A stretch of DNA of 64,000 nucleotides from Aquidulcibacter paucihalophilus (GTDB taxonomy: Bacteria > Pseudomonadota > Alphaproteobacteria > Caulobacterales > Aquidulcibacteraceae). Shown here one piece after another: positions 36,951 to 47,578 of the stretch; within the stretch, counting starts at the first letter, position 1; each line of letters begins with the position of its first letter. Both the position numbers and the translations under genes were made by a program. The stretch spans positions 36,914 through 100,913 of the forward strand of contig NZ_NCSQ01000058.1 in NCBI RefSeq assembly GCF_002105465.1. The letters run 5' to 3'. Below the pieces are notes generated by a model that ran no database searches, had not been told where the DNA came from, and saw nothing but the letters and a program-made list of their open reading frames with translations.

Positions 36951-38536
36951 GGATTGTGCTCGCAGGCTTGATCTTTCGGTCGCTCACCCTTTAAGCGCCA
37001 CGCGAACTGACGATAGCCAAGGGGCTTATCAAAGCGATAATGCTTGGCAAACCAGGCATCAAAATCTGGATCCTCGCGCAAATAGGACAAGGTATTGAAA
37101 CTAACCAAGCGATTGGCAAAGACGCGGCCATATTCTTCCACCACGACATCGGGCGGCCGACAGGTTAGGTCAGCGATATATTCACGCCGCACGCGGTCCA
37201 GCTCCATCTTGCGGAACGCCTCTTTCTTGGGATCTGCCTGGGGCACTTCCAAGCCAACCAGCATCCACATGCCATAATGACGCGAGATAATCGGGCGATC
37301 GAGGATACGGACGATGTAAAAGGCGTGTTCCGGCGAAATAGACAGAATGGCAATCCGGCTCTCTTTCGGCTCATTATTCACAAACTTGCGTAAGGTTGGG
37401 AAGACAGGCTGTCCCTTGGTAAGCAAGACACGGTTGATCGGCTTATAAATGGCCTGATGCGACAGAAGGGCGAGGCCCAGAGCGGCGAGGGTCGCAACAA
37501 CCCAGCGACGCTCTGCCACCATTTTGGCTCCAATACTGACCACCAACATCAAGGACAGTCCTTGAGCGGCCAGCATGTGGTAGCGCCAACCCTTCATCTG
37601 CAGCCATATGGCCAGCAACATGGCTGTAAGGGTAACCAGAAGGCCTAATGTGAGCGACCGCTTATCCCAAGCCAAAAGCGCCATGATAAAGGGGATGATA
37701 GCAAAGCTCGTCGTGCCCAAGATAAAGCTCAAGCGGCGGCTTGGGGCGAGCTGCATGACAGGGCCAAAATTGGAATAGGCCACCATCACCATTGGTACAA
37801 TGCGGGAGAAAAAGTCCTGCGCAAACAGGACGAGCGCCATGGTATAAAGCACCGCAGCGGCTGCTAGCCCTAAGGTCTCAAAGCGGATTGGCCGGTAGGC
37901 ACGGCGCAAGCGCGCCATCATGCAGCCCTCGATCAGCAAAGGCACCAGGACAAACACATGTTTCAGCGCAAAGCCATAAGCGGAAAAACCCAAGGTGATC
38001 AGAAGGGCTGCCGAAGAGATCGGCTTGCCTTCCATGCGGGCCACCGCAAGGGCCGTCCACAATACCGAGGCGACAAAGAAGGCATGTTCACGCTGCCCCG
38101 TCTCGCCCAAGGGCAAAATCAGATAGGACAGTGCAAAAGCCAGCAATAAGACCTGACGCTGACCTGTCGGAACCAACTCCCGCGTCAAGCGATTTAAGGC
38201 CCAAATCGCCGACATAGCCAGCCCCGTCACCCCAACCACCAGGACGTGATAGGGGGCGACGCCGAGAAGTGTGCCCACATAATACCAAGGCAAAGCTGCC
38301 CAAAACCATAAAGGTGGGTTGGTCTCAATCACATCTTGATAAATGACTTTGCCATGCGCCATTTGCTCGGCCACATAGAGCCGCCAGACGATATCGCCTG
38401 TAGGCGTCAGCTGTAGCATCGACCACAAGCCCACAACCAAAATACCAGCCAACGCCAAGCCAAAAAGCGTGGTCGCGGTCGTGTTGGTCGCACTGCCCGT
38501 GCGTGCGCCAGACAAAAGGGAAGTGGTAAGTGTCAT
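36947..38536 (-). CDS. GT-C-type integral-membrane glycosyltransferase-like protein A
   Basis: A 529-residue protein with about 11-12 membrane helices and a C-terminal periplasmic part (~390-529). The first periplasmic loop (TPTGDIVWRLYVAEQ, YQDVIETNPPLWFWAALP) carries the acidic residues typical of polyprenyl-phosphate-sugar-dependent GT-C enzymes (ArnT/GT83/GT39 types), followed by GFSAYGFALKHVFVLVPLLIEG. The C-terminal domain has a conserved SISPEHAFY and CRPPDVVVEE. It is a clear paralogue of the 39506-41062 protein. Probably transfers a sugar from a lipid carrier in the outer leaflet; acceptor unknown. Confidence 0.75.
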   Translation of the reverse strand: MTLTTSLLSGARTGSATNTTATTLFGLALAGILVVGLWSMLQLTPTGDIVWRLYVAEQMAHGKVIYQDVIETNPPLWFWAALPWYYVGTLLGVAPYHVLVVGVTGLAMSAIWALNRLTRELVPTGQRQVLLLAFALSYLILPLGETGQREHAFFVASVLWTALAVARMEGKPISSAALLITLGFSAYGFALKHVFVLVPLLIEGCMMARLRRAYRPIRFETLGLAAAAVLYTMALVLFAQDFFSRIVPMVMVAYSNFGPVMQLAPSRRLSFILGTTSFAIIPFIMALLAWDKRSLTLGLLVTLTAMLLAIWLQMKGWRYHMLAAQGLSLMLVVSIGAKMVAERRWVVATLAALGLALLSHQAIYKPINRVLLTKGQPVFPTLRKFVNNEPKESRIAILSISPEHAFYIVRILDRPIISRHYGMWMLVGLEVPQADPKKEAFRKMELDRVRREYIADLTCRPPDVVVEEYGRVFANRLVSFNTLSYLREDPDFDAWFAKHYRFDKPLGYRQFAWRLKGERPKDQACEHNP

Positions 38537-38790
38537 GCGAGACTTGTTTGACCGGGATGCAACTGTGGGATGGAAGAGCGCGCTTTAGCAGGTTCAAAGC
38601 CAAGCTAGAACACAATTTACTGCGCAACTTTGCGAAAATAGCCGTTAAAGTAAGCAAATTTCTCATCTGACCGCAGCAAATGCATAAAATTGCAGCTAAA
38701 GCTGACTTGTTAATCCACTGTCATCCAGCCCTTTGCTAAGGGAGCGCGGTTAAGTCCATCCTTGATTTGGATGGCAGGGAGCCTGAGTGC
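38537..38790. promoter_or_regulatory. Divergent promoter region (GT-C protein A / methyltransferase)
   Basis: About 254 AT-richer bases between divergent genes. A CCATCC/GGATGG stem around TTGATTT lies at 38755-38774, close to the ribosome site (GGGAG) of the methyltransferase. No clear promoter boxes seen. Confidence 0.4.
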
Positions 38791-39516
38791 ATGGAACGTT
38801 CCGCCTATACAGAAATGGCAGCCATTGACGAAAATCACTGGTGGTACCGCGCCCGCCGGCGCATCGTGGCAGAAATGATCACCCAACATATTGCCAAGCG
38901 CCCCAATCTAACCATCGCAGAAATTGGCTGTGGCACAGGTTCCAATTTGCCGGTGCTCGCCCGCTTTGGAACCTTGACGGCAGTGGAGCCTGATGCCGAT
39001 GCGCGCGCCTATGCCGCCACCCGGGCCGATGCCACCGTCTTGGAAGGCCGGTTGCCAGATGGCCTACCCCTCGCGGAAAAAAGCCTCGACCTCGCCGTTA
39101 TGCTCGATGTGTTGGAGCATGTGGATGATGATGTGGGCGCGCTGAAGGCCGTCGCCCAAAAGCTTAAGCCAGATGCACGTTTCTTATTGACGGTTCCGGC
39201 CATGCCCTCGCTCTGGAGCCCGCACGATGAGGAACATCACCATAAGCGTCGCTATACCGCCCAGACCCTGCGCCAGGCGATTGAAGCAGCTGGCCTCAAG
39301 ATTGAGATGATGAGCTATTTCAACACCCTGCTTTTGCCCCTGATTGCCGGTGTCCGCTGGATGAAAAATCTGACGGGCAGCAAGGAAGTCGATACTGGCA
39401 TGCCATCGGCTTGGCTGAACAAGCTCTTGGAAGCTATATTCGCGTTTGAACGCCATCTGATCGGACGCCTCCCCCTCCCCCTCGGCGTCTCGCTGGTCGT
39501 GATAGTTAAGGCGTAG
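38791..39516 (+). CDS. Class I SAM-dependent methyltransferase
   Basis: A 241-residue methyltransferase. Opening MERSAYTEMAAIDENHWWYRARRRIV is typical of methyltransferases in polysaccharide clusters; SAM motif AEIGCGTGSNLPVL (~45-58), acidic VEPDADA, motif LDLAVMLDVLEHVDDD and the LTVPAMPSLWSPHDEEHHHKRRY segment. The C-terminus contains a hydrophobic stretch (LPLPLGVSLVVIVKA). An in-frame TTG at 38767 lacks a ribosome site. Lies between the two GT-C paralogues on the other strand; its 3' end overlaps protein B by 11 bases. Probably modifies a lipid-linked sugar (inference). Confidence 0.85.
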   Translation: MERSAYTEMAAIDENHWWYRARRRIVAEMITQHIAKRPNLTIAEIGCGTGSNLPVLARFGTLTAVEPDADARAYAATRADATVLEGRLPDGLPLAEKSLDLAVMLDVLEHVDDDVGALKAVAQKLKPDARFLLTVPAMPSLWSPHDEEHHHKRRYTAQTLRQAIEAAGLKIEMMSYFNTLLLPLIAGVRWMKNLTGSKEVDTGMPSAWLNKLLEAIFAFERHLIGRLPLPLGVSLVVIVKA

Positions 39517-41062
39517 GGGCGGCGCGCTTACAAGGCGCTGGTAGAGGAACGTTCCGGTTAAGTCGCCGGATGGGGTATGGGCCAATATTGGGCTCGACCA
39601 AATAATGATTGCCAAGCCAAGCCTTGAAGGCTGGATCTTCGGTCAGATAGGCGATTGAATCAAGCCGAATGGCGTTTGGCGTTCTGACATAACCGACTTC
39701 CCCAATGATCAAGTCGGGCCGGCTGCACTGAACATCTTCGATAAATTCTGCCCGTACCCGGTCCTTCTCGACTTTGCGGATCGCTTCGAGTTTGGGATTA
39801 TTGTTTGGGGTTAGAAGCCCAGGCACCATCCACATCGAATAATAACGAGACCAGTAAGACCGACCCGCATCTGCCAATGGATGAAAAGCATAGTCCGGCC
39901 CAATCGAGAGAATGAATATCCGGTTCTCTTTGGGCTCTTTGGCAACGATTGACTTCAAGAGCGGCTCGACAATTTGGCCGCGGGTTTGAACATTGCCAAT
40001 CGCTGGCATGGCAACCACCGTCCAAATCAGGGTCAGCGTGGCAACAAGGGGTAAGGCAATCCGGGTGCCACCGTCTGGATTGAAGAAAGCCTTATGGACA
40101 ACCATGATGGACAGCATCACCGACAGGCCGTGGGCTGCGATGAAATGATAGCGCCATCCTTTCTGCTGGAGCATGACGATTGCCAAACAGACAACGATTG
40201 CAATCGCCAAAGCGATACAAAAGTCGCGCCGTTCCTTGGTCAACAGCATGATGGCCATGGGGACAAAGACAAATAAACCCTGCATCGCCAGGCGAACTTT
40301 GCGCTCGTAGGACGAGAAGGCATTCCATGGGCCAAAGGCATAATAGGCGGTTTGTATCAAATCCAACATGCGCCCCAGAAAGTCGGGCGTAAATGTCAAA
40401 GTGGCCGCGGCATAGGCGATGGCACAAACGGCCAGTGTTAGATTTTCCGGGCGAAATGGCCGCCAAGCCCGTTTTTGCCGCCAGAGGAGCCAAGCTTCCA
40501 ATACAAGCGGCAAGAGCACGAAATAATGTTTCAGCGCAAAGCCATAAGCACTCAAAAGCCCAACCAAAATGGCAAGTGGCAAGGCAACTTTTTGGCCTTC
40601 AAGCCGGGCACACAGCAAGGCAATCCACAGACTACAGGCCATCATCAAGGATTGTTCACGCTGGCCAAAATCGCCGACGCTGACCAAACACATGGCCAGA
40701 AGAAACCCAAAAGCGGTCGAGGCCGCAGCCGCACTTCCAAGCGTCTTTTTGGCCACATGATACAAAAGGGCGGTGGCCGTAAAGATCACCATCAAATTGA
40801 GACCCATCAGCGCGTGATAGGCTAAGATCGGCGTATGTTGCGCCACCCAAGCCGCGGGTAAAGCCGCCCAGAACCAAAGCGGCGGATTGACCTCCAGCAA
40901 GTCGCGGTAAAGCACTTTGCCGTCTAATAAACCGTCTGCAATATAGAGGCGCCATAATAGGTCGGGGCCTGGCAAAACAACCAAAGACAAAGCAAGGCCC
41001 AAAACGACACATGCTAACCCACCGACGACATACAGGGTGGAAACACGCTCAACTTTTGTCAT
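39506..41062 (-). CDS. GT-C-type integral-membrane glycosyltransferase-like protein B
   Basis: A 518-residue paralogue of protein A, with the same loop (DLLWRLYIADGLLDGKVLYRDLLEVNPPLWFWAALP) and GLLSAYGFALKHYFVLLPL, and a C-terminal domain with SIGPDYAFHP and CSRPDLIIGE. The start at 41062 (AAGGTGA upstream) lies inside the end of the gtrA gene, 14 bases of overlap. It is the last gene of a GtrB-GtrA-GT-C operon, an arrangement used for glucosylation or similar decoration of O-antigen, lipid A or other surface polymers. Sugar and acceptor not known. Confidence 0.78.
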   Translation of the reverse strand: MTKVERVSTLYVVGGLACVVLGLALSLVVLPGPDLLWRLYIADGLLDGKVLYRDLLEVNPPLWFWAALPAAWVAQHTPILAYHALMGLNLMVIFTATALLYHVAKKTLGSAAAASTAFGFLLAMCLVSVGDFGQREQSLMMACSLWIALLCARLEGQKVALPLAILVGLLSAYGFALKHYFVLLPLVLEAWLLWRQKRAWRPFRPENLTLAVCAIAYAAATLTFTPDFLGRMLDLIQTAYYAFGPWNAFSSYERKVRLAMQGLFVFVPMAIMLLTKERRDFCIALAIAIVVCLAIVMLQQKGWRYHFIAAHGLSVMLSIMVVHKAFFNPDGGTRIALPLVATLTLIWTVVAMPAIGNVQTRGQIVEPLLKSIVAKEPKENRIFILSIGPDYAFHPLADAGRSYWSRYYSMWMVPGLLTPNNNPKLEAIRKVEKDRVRAEFIEDVQCSRPDLIIGEVGYVRTPNAIRLDSIAYLTEDPAFKAWLGNHYLVEPNIGPYPIRRLNRNVPLPAPCKRAAPTP

Positions 41063-41480
41063 GGTCACCTTGTACCGGCTTGGCTGTATGGTCTGCATAG
41101 ACCCAGAAGTTGAAGAACAGGAAATTGGTGCACGCCACAATCACCATCACAATGGCCGAAACCACAAGGTCGGGCAGATCATAGAGCTTGGTATTGGCTT
41201 GGCTGATGAGGGCTGCGATCAAAAAGCCAACCCCGACCGCAAAGAGATAGCGCCATAGGGTTCCGGGTTTTGTCTCTCGATGGCCAAATGTGAATTTCCC
41301 ATGCGCTGAATATTGAAACAAAAGCGCCGCGCCATAGGCCAAATTGGAGGCAAAGAAACGCACAAGGCCGAGATAGACCATCAGATTATAGACGATGATA
41401 TAGACAAGCGAGGTCAAGCCCCCGGCGACGACATAGCGCAAACCCAATATGGCCTTGGCTCTCAGATCAGCCCCGGTCAT
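41049..41480 (-). CDS. gtrA: GtrA-family membrane protein
   Basis: A 143-residue four-helix GtrA/DPMS2-like protein: LRYVVAGGLTSLVYIIVYNLMVYLG, NLAYGAALLFQYSAHGKFTFG, YLFAVGVGFLIAALIS and TNFLFFNFWVYAD. GtrA proteins are thought to flip undecaprenyl-phosphate-sugar across the inner membrane. Start at 41480 overlaps the end of the glycosyltransferase gene by 14 bases; its own end overlaps the GT-C gene by 14 bases. Confidence 0.9.
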   Translation of the reverse strand: MTGADLRAKAILGLRYVVAGGLTSLVYIIVYNLMVYLGLVRFFASNLAYGAALLFQYSAHGKFTFGHRETKPGTLWRYLFAVGVGFLIAALISQANTKLYDLPDLVVSAIVMVIVACTNFLFFNFWVYADHTAKPVQGDHDKS

Positions 41481-42471
41481 GGAAGCCAATGAAGCGCTTG
41501 ACCAGATAAAGCGGCCTTTCTTTGGAGGCCATATAAATGCGGCCGACATATTCCCCGATCATGCCCAAAACCATCAATTGCATCCCGCCCATAAACATGA
41601 CGGCGATAAACAAAAGGGTCCAACCGCTCACCCATTGATCGGTCAGGAGGCGGTTCAAGATAGCGTAGACAATGCCAACATTTGACAGAACGAAGATGGA
41701 CAAGCCCAGCGTGATAACAAAGCGCAACGGCGCCAGCGAGAAGGACAGCATGCCGTCTAGGGCAAACAAGACCATTTTGCGTAAGGGATATTTGCTTTCA
41801 CCCGCCGCACGGGCCGCCCGACGATAAGGAAGCGCGGTCTGGCGAAAGCCAACCCAACTAATCATGCCACGCAGAAAACGATCGCGTTCCTTCATGGAGC
41901 CAATGGCGTCCACCACTTGCCGATCGATCAAACGGAAGTCGCCGACGTCGAGGGGAATATCAACGTCGGATAAGGAATTCAGGCCGCGATAAAAGACGCG
42001 CGCTGTGGCGAGCTTAAAGGCGCTCTCGCCCTCGCGGTCCGTGCGCTGGCCATAGACCACATCATAGCCCTCGCGCCATAGCTTCACCATATCGGCTATC
42101 AATTCAGGCGGGTCTTGCAGGTCGGCGTCAATAATCACCACGCAATCACCGTTGGCTTGATCCAAACCGGCTGTTACTGCGGGCTGATGGCCGAAATTAC
42201 GTGACAGCATCACCACACGTACATGCGGATCACCTGCTGCCAGTTCGTTTAGCTTAACGGCTGTTTGGTCGCGGCTGCCATCATCGACATAGATGATTTC
42301 ATAGTCGAGGCGCTCGGCAGCCCACAAAGACTCCAGCACGGCTTTCAACTGTGCGTGAGACAGACCAATGACGGCCTCCTCATTGTAGCAGGGAACGACA
42401 ATACTGATCTTAGCAGACCCATCACGGGTCACGCGAACGACAGAATTTGGCGACGAATCTGAATAGGACAT
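41467..42471 (-). CDS. gtrB: GtrB-type glycosyltransferase family 2 (polyprenyl-phosphate sugar synthase)
   Basis: A 334-residue GT2 enzyme: VVPCYNEEAVIGL (~25-37), IIYVDDGSRDQTA, the DXD motif DADLQDPPELI (~115-125), DFRLIDRQVV and two C-terminal membrane helices. This is the layout of GtrB/dolichol-phosphate-mannose-synthase-like enzymes that make undecaprenyl-phosphate-glucose or a similar donor. Together with GtrA (flippase) and the GT-C protein B (transferase) it forms a three-gene surface-glycosylation operon. Confidence 0.9.
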   Translation of the reverse strand: MSYSDSSPNSVVRVTRDGSAKISIVVPCYNEEAVIGLSHAQLKAVLESLWAAERLDYEIIYVDDGSRDQTAVKLNELAAGDPHVRVVMLSRNFGHQPAVTAGLDQANGDCVVIIDADLQDPPELIADMVKLWREGYDVVYGQRTDREGESAFKLATARVFYRGLNSLSDVDIPLDVGDFRLIDRQVVDAIGSMKERDRFLRGMISWVGFRQTALPYRRAARAAGESKYPLRKMVLFALDGMLSFSLAPLRFVITLGLSIFVLSNVGIVYAILNRLLTDQWVSGWTLLFIAVMFMGGMQLMVLGMIGEYVGRIYMASKERPLYLVKRFIGFHDRG

Positions 42472-42586
42472 GGAAGTATTTCATAGCGAGTCCGCGCTTT
42501 AAGCACAAACCATTCAACACTTGCGCCCTGATGGGCGCTTGCTAGTGTGGGCGGAATATCCACACACAAAGACTCAGGGAAACACC

Positions 42587-43369
42587 ATGGCCTATCAACC
42601 CTTTAATTTAGCTGGACATGTCGCATTGGTTACAGGCGGCAATCGCGGTATTGGCCTTGGTATGGCAGAGGCGCTGGCTGCCTGCGGGGCCGATGTCGCC
42701 ATTTGGGGACGTAAAGCTGCTGCCAATCAAGAAGCTGTCCAAAAACTCGCAGCCCATGGTGTCAAGGCCAGGGCGTGGGAGGTTGATGTCGCCCACGAAG
42801 ATCAAGTGGTCGCCGCTATGGCCGACACGGTCGCTCAAATGGGCCGCATCGACACGGTCTTTGCCAATGCTGGCGTTGGCTATGGCGCGCCAAGCTTTTT
42901 GGATATGAGCACCGAGACCTATCGCAAAACCTTAGCGGTCAATCTCGACGGCGTTTTCTTCACCTTGCGTGAGGCGTGCCGCCATATGGTCGAGCGGGCT
43001 AAAGCAGGCGACCCAGGTGGGTCGCTGGTTGGCGTTGCGTCTCTTGCCGCGATTGAAGGGGCCGCACGCAACGAAGCTTATGCGGCCACCAAGGGCGGGG
43101 TTATCTCCATGATCAAGTCCATCGCGGTTGAGCATGCGCGCTATGGTGTGCGGGCCAATGCGATCCTGCCCGGTTGGATTGCCACCGACATGACCGAGAT
43201 GGCACAAAACTCCCCCGCCTTTGCCGAAAAAGTCATCCCTCGCGTGCCCGCGCGCCGCTGGGGCACACCAGACGATTTCGGTGGTATCGCCGTCTATCTC
43301 GCCAGCCAAGCTTCCGCCTATCATTCGGGCGATACGTTGGTGATCGACGGGGGCTATTCGATTTTTTAA
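42587..43369 (+). CDS. Short-chain dehydrogenase/reductase (FabG-like)
   Basis: A 260-residue classical SDR with TGGNRGIGLGMAEAL (~14-28), NAGVGYGAP (~90), catalytic Ser of VGVASLA and YAATKGG (Tyr-x3-Lys, ~163), and PGWIATDM followed by the C-terminal HSGDTLVIDGGYSIF. Start at 42587 follows AGGGAA; the longer frame to 42521 has no ribosome site. Substrate unknown. Confidence 0.9.
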   Translation: MAYQPFNLAGHVALVTGGNRGIGLGMAEALAACGADVAIWGRKAAANQEAVQKLAAHGVKARAWEVDVAHEDQVVAAMADTVAQMGRIDTVFANAGVGYGAPSFLDMSTETYRKTLAVNLDGVFFTLREACRHMVERAKAGDPGGSLVGVASLAAIEGAARNEAYAATKGGVISMIKSIAVEHARYGVRANAILPGWIATDMTEMAQNSPAFAEKVIPRVPARRWGTPDDFGGIAVYLASQASAYHSGDTLVIDGGYSIF

Positions 43370-43457
43370 GGCTAGCGCCTGAGGCGGAGGAACCTATCAA
43401 AAGGGCTTCGCCTCCCCCTTTTACGGCGGAGGGGGCAAGCCCCCGGCCTGCAGGCCG
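43370..43457. other. GC-rich hairpin-prone stretch beyond the ilvC repeat array
   Basis: Contains a 14-base perfect palindrome CGGCCTGCAGGCCG (43444-43457), GGGGG(CAAG)CCCCC just left of it, and repeated CCTCC/GGAGG elements. It directly follows the synonymous ilvC tail on the ilvC side and may be the original ilvC terminator region. Confidence 0.45.
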
Positions 43458-43498
43458 TTAGTTTTTCGCCTTATCGACCATTTTGTTCTTGCCGATCC
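43458..43498 (-). pseudogene. ilvC: Displaced ilvC 3'-end fragment (synonymous tail)
   Basis: In ilvC orientation this 41-base piece encodes the same C-terminal peptide as ilvC ([12 protein letters not shown]) and a TAA stop, but differs from the functional tail at five positions, all third codon bases (AAC/AAT, GAT/GAC, AAG/AAA, GCG/GCA, AAA/AAG). A pattern of only synonymous change means it evolved as coding sequence. Best read as the former genuine end of ilvC, or of a close allele, now cut off by the repeat array. Confidence 0.65.
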
Positions 43499-45074
<1,576 letters not shown>

Positions 45075-45107
45075 TCAGCATATGGGGGTTCGATCTCAGC
45101 TAAGTCC

Positions 45108-45899
45108 TCAGTTCCGTGGCGCTGATGCCGGTGGGCGAGGTGCCACGCTGGGTGGCTTGCGCGGTAGCGGCCCTGCCGCAGCCGCGGCTTGTGGGCCAGC
45201 GCGACCGGCGGCCAGCTCGGTGACAATCAACCACCCCCCCGCTTCGCGCCGCCATACGGTCACATAACGCCCAAGGCTGAGCTGATTATCCCCGCGCCGG
45301 ATCACATAGCGCCCCCAAGATGAACCAGAGCCACCGGCGGCCATCGCACTCTCTGGGCTGCGTTCGAGAGTCACATCGGCAGGAAATGTCCCAAAGCGCG
45401 CCTGTGCGCCCGCAGCCCCCGCTGGAGACGAGCCAGATGCATCATGTAACACGCCTTCAGCCGACATCATGGCTTCATAGGCTTTGAGCGGCCCATTTGC
45501 GACGAGATTGGCGGCAAAGGCGCGATCAATCGTGAGCAATTCTTCGCTTTCATCGACGGGCTTTGCCGCTTCAGCCGCTTCAGCTGGCAAAGCCTGGACA
45601 GCCCGCAAGCCTTCGGGCGAGGCAAGGGCGGCATCAGGTGTCGCCTTAGCCGCTGCCAAGTTCTGAGCTTCTTCCTCTGGCGAGAGGGGGGCGGTGCTTT
45701 CTGGGCTTGGGGCAGCAGCGGCGGCAGCGGGTGCGGCAGGAGCGGGCGCGCGCCATTCAGCCTTTGGCGCAGGTGCTGGCTTTGCCGCTGCTTTGGTTTG
45801 ATTGGTGGCCTTTTTGCTTGTCTGCGCCTGTGCGGCAGGCAGCCCGACGGCGCAAGCAAGAATGAGGGACCCGATTATGGCGCCAGTCAAGCGTCTCAT
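45108..45899 (-). CDS. Exported protein with Ala/Pro-rich linker and SnoaL/DUF4440-like domain
   Basis: A 263-residue protein: signal peptide (MRRLTGAIIGSLILACAVGLPAAQAQ), a low-complexity Lys/Ala/Pro-rich region (~27-85), and a domain (~115-240) with the order helix ELLTIDRAFAANLVANGPLKAYEAMMSAEGVLHD, beta strands and GRYVTVWRREAGGWLIVTELAAGR, typical of the NTF2-like DUF4440/SnoaL fold. Ends in a second Pro/Ala-rich tail. Ligand unknown. It lies between ilvH and ilvC on the same strand. Confidence 0.72.
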   Translation of the reverse strand: MRRLTGAIIGSLILACAVGLPAAQAQTSKKATNQTKAAAKPAPAPKAEWRAPAPAAPAAAAAAPSPESTAPLSPEEEAQNLAAAKATPDAALASPEGLRAVQALPAEAAEAAKPVDESEELLTIDRAFAANLVANGPLKAYEAMMSAEGVLHDASGSSPAGAAGAQARFGTFPADVTLERSPESAMAAGGSGSSWGRYVIRRGDNQLSLGRYVTVWRREAGGWLIVTELAAGRAGPQAAAAAGPLPRKPPSVAPRPPASAPRN

Positions 45900-45910
45900 A
45901 TACCCCTCCC

Positions 45911-46576
45911 CTAGTTTGGTTTGTTCGCAGGCTTAGGCGCAAAGCCTGCTTGCGGAGCGATCAGGCCTTCAACCGGCAAAGCACCTGGCAGGAAGGCGAA
46001 TCTTTTGGCGAAGACGGCCAAGAGAGGCTGCACCCGCTCATCATCATAGCGGGTTGAGACACAGCGTTCCCGCTTGGGCGCGCGCACTTCGATCACCGCG
46101 GTGGCTTGGCCTGCGCGGGCCAAAGTCTCGATGGTACGTTTCAACTCGCCCCAAATTCTGGCGTCCTCAAACGCATAAACCAGGCTCGCCGCATCGGTCA
46201 CATCCAAAGTTCCGCTGGCGCGGCTGATTGCCTTGCCGTCCCACCGCACCATCTCATAGCGCCCGGGTACATCTTCCGGCGTCCGAAAGGTGATGGAAAT
46301 GCTTTCCCCGCTGGCAGGCCGCAAAACCGAAATCCGATAAGCCGCCCTATCATCTGCCGCTTTGGCAAAGGGCGTGTCGATCCCCATGGCTTTCAAAATG
46401 GCCGGATCAGCCAATTCACCATTCACGGGGCTGTCGCACAAGCGCATGCGCGGGTCGCCATCGACGCCCAAAAATAGGGCCTTTTGTTCAGGCTCGCGCT
46501 GGCCCACCAGAAAAATGGTTAGCCCCAAAGCCGCAGCAATCGCCAGCATGATGAGATATCTCAGAGAGCTTTTCAT
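45911..46576 (-). CDS. Membrane-anchored protein of unknown function
   Basis: A 221-residue protein with an N-terminal anchor (MKSSLRYLIMLAIAAALGLTIFLVG) and an extracytoplasmic domain. Visible elements: FLGVDGDPRMRLCDSP, SISITFRTPEDVPGRYEMVRWDG, WGELKRTIETLARAGQATAVIEVRAPKRERCVSTRYDDERV. Two cysteines (~47 and ~173) could pair. No family recognised. It precedes the DUF4440-like gene by 11 bases and follows ilvH by 72. Confidence 0.65.
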   Translation of the reverse strand: MKSSLRYLIMLAIAAALGLTIFLVGQREPEQKALFLGVDGDPRMRLCDSPVNGELADPAILKAMGIDTPFAKAADDRAAYRISVLRPASGESISITFRTPEDVPGRYEMVRWDGKAISRASGTLDVTDAASLVYAFEDARIWGELKRTIETLARAGQATAVIEVRAPKRERCVSTRYDDERVQPLLAVFAKRFAFLPGALPVEGLIAPQAGFAPKPANKPN

Positions 46577-46648
46577 CTATCCATCCAAACGTGAACTTTG
46601 GGCCAAAACAAGGCCAATTCCCGAACCAAAGCGCCTTGATGCCGGGCC

Positions 46649-47191
46649 CTAAATCACATCCCGACCCCGGCGTATGGTGGCAACGCCCGTGCGCGAGACT
46701 TCAACAAGGCCAAGTGGGCGCATCAAATCGATGAAATCATCCAGCTTTTTTGAGGAGCCAGTCAATTCAAAAGTAAAATGGTTCAAACCTGCATCCATGA
46801 TCCGGCACTTAAAGGCGTCGGCCAAGCGCATGGCTTCTACCCGTACATCGCCCGTGCCAGCCACTTTGATCAAGGCCAGTTCGCGCGCGACGGCATCGCT
46901 ATCGCCATAAAAGTCGATCACGCGCTTAACCGGCACCAATCGGCCCAATTGGGCGCGTATCTGGGTCAAGACGCTGGGCGTTCCCGAAGTGACGATCGTA
47001 ATGCGCGACGTATGGGCCTCATGATCGGTCTCGGCCACCGTCAAGCTTTCGATATTATAGCCGCGCGCCGAAAACAGCCCGACCACGCGGGCAAGGACCC
47101 CCGGTTCGTTGGTGACGATGACCGCCAAAGTGGTGCGGATGATGGGGCTTTCGCCTTCAGGAATGAAATAAGCTGAACCGGGCTGGGTCAT
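46649..47191 (-). CDS. ilvH: Acetolactate synthase small (regulatory) subunit
   Basis: A 180-residue IlvH/IlvN protein: N-terminal ACT domain (TLAVIVTNEPGVLARVVGLFSARGYNIESLTV, ~21-52), LVPVKRVIDFYGDSDAVARELALIKV and a C-terminal regulatory half (FELTGSSKKLDDFIDLMRPLGLVEVSRTGVATIRRG). It binds valine and stimulates the IlvB subunit. Two small unrelated genes and about 500 noncoding bases separate it from ilvB. Confidence 0.95.
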   Translation of the reverse strand: MTQPGSAYFIPEGESPIIRTTLAVIVTNEPGVLARVVGLFSARGYNIESLTVAETDHEAHTSRITIVTSGTPSVLTQIRAQLGRLVPVKRVIDFYGDSDAVARELALIKVAGTGDVRVEAMRLADAFKCRIMDAGLNHFTFELTGSSKKLDDFIDLMRPLGLVEVSRTGVATIRRGRDVI

Positions 47192-47224
47192 GAATGGGTC
47201 TCGACTGGCTGAGTTCAGATTGCT

Positions 47225-47578
47225 TTAGCGATCATAGAGGACACGTGCAAACGCCACTTGCCCTTGTTCGTTCAAATCCATCAGTTCGGTGGCTGTCGCC
47301 CCTGTTTCATCTTGGTAGATCAAAGCTAAGCCCTGCCGATCTTGGCAGATGTTGAGTAGGGTAAAGCGCAGATGCGGCCGGATTTGAAAGGCAAAACTAA
47401 AATAGGGGCGCAATTCTTCCCGACTGGTGAAGAACGTCTTTTCGCCCTTAGTGCGAAGCGCGACTTTGGGGGAATGAAACACGACATCCTGCGCATAATG
47501 GGCGAGGATTTTTTCAATGTCGTGGGCATTCCAATCGGCGATCCAAGTGGCGGCAAACGTGGCAGGGTCGGTCATCAT
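47225..47578 (-). CDS. SnoaL-like NTF2-fold protein
   Basis: A 117-residue protein with an NTF2/SnoaL-type fold: FAATWIADWNAHDIEKILAHYAQDVVFHSPKV, TSREELRPYFSFAFQIRPHLRFTLLNI, GATATELMDLNEQGQVAFARVLYDR. Relatives bind small ligands or are isomerases; function here unknown. Its ATG overlaps the stop of a preceding 58-codon frame (ATGA), and it lies 33 bases before ilvH, so it is probably part of the ilvH transcript. Confidence 0.82.
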   Translation of the reverse strand: MMTDPATFAATWIADWNAHDIEKILAHYAQDVVFHSPKVALRTKGEKTFFTSREELRPYFSFAFQIRPHLRFTLLNICQDRQGLALIYQDETGATATELMDLNEQGQVAFARVLYDR

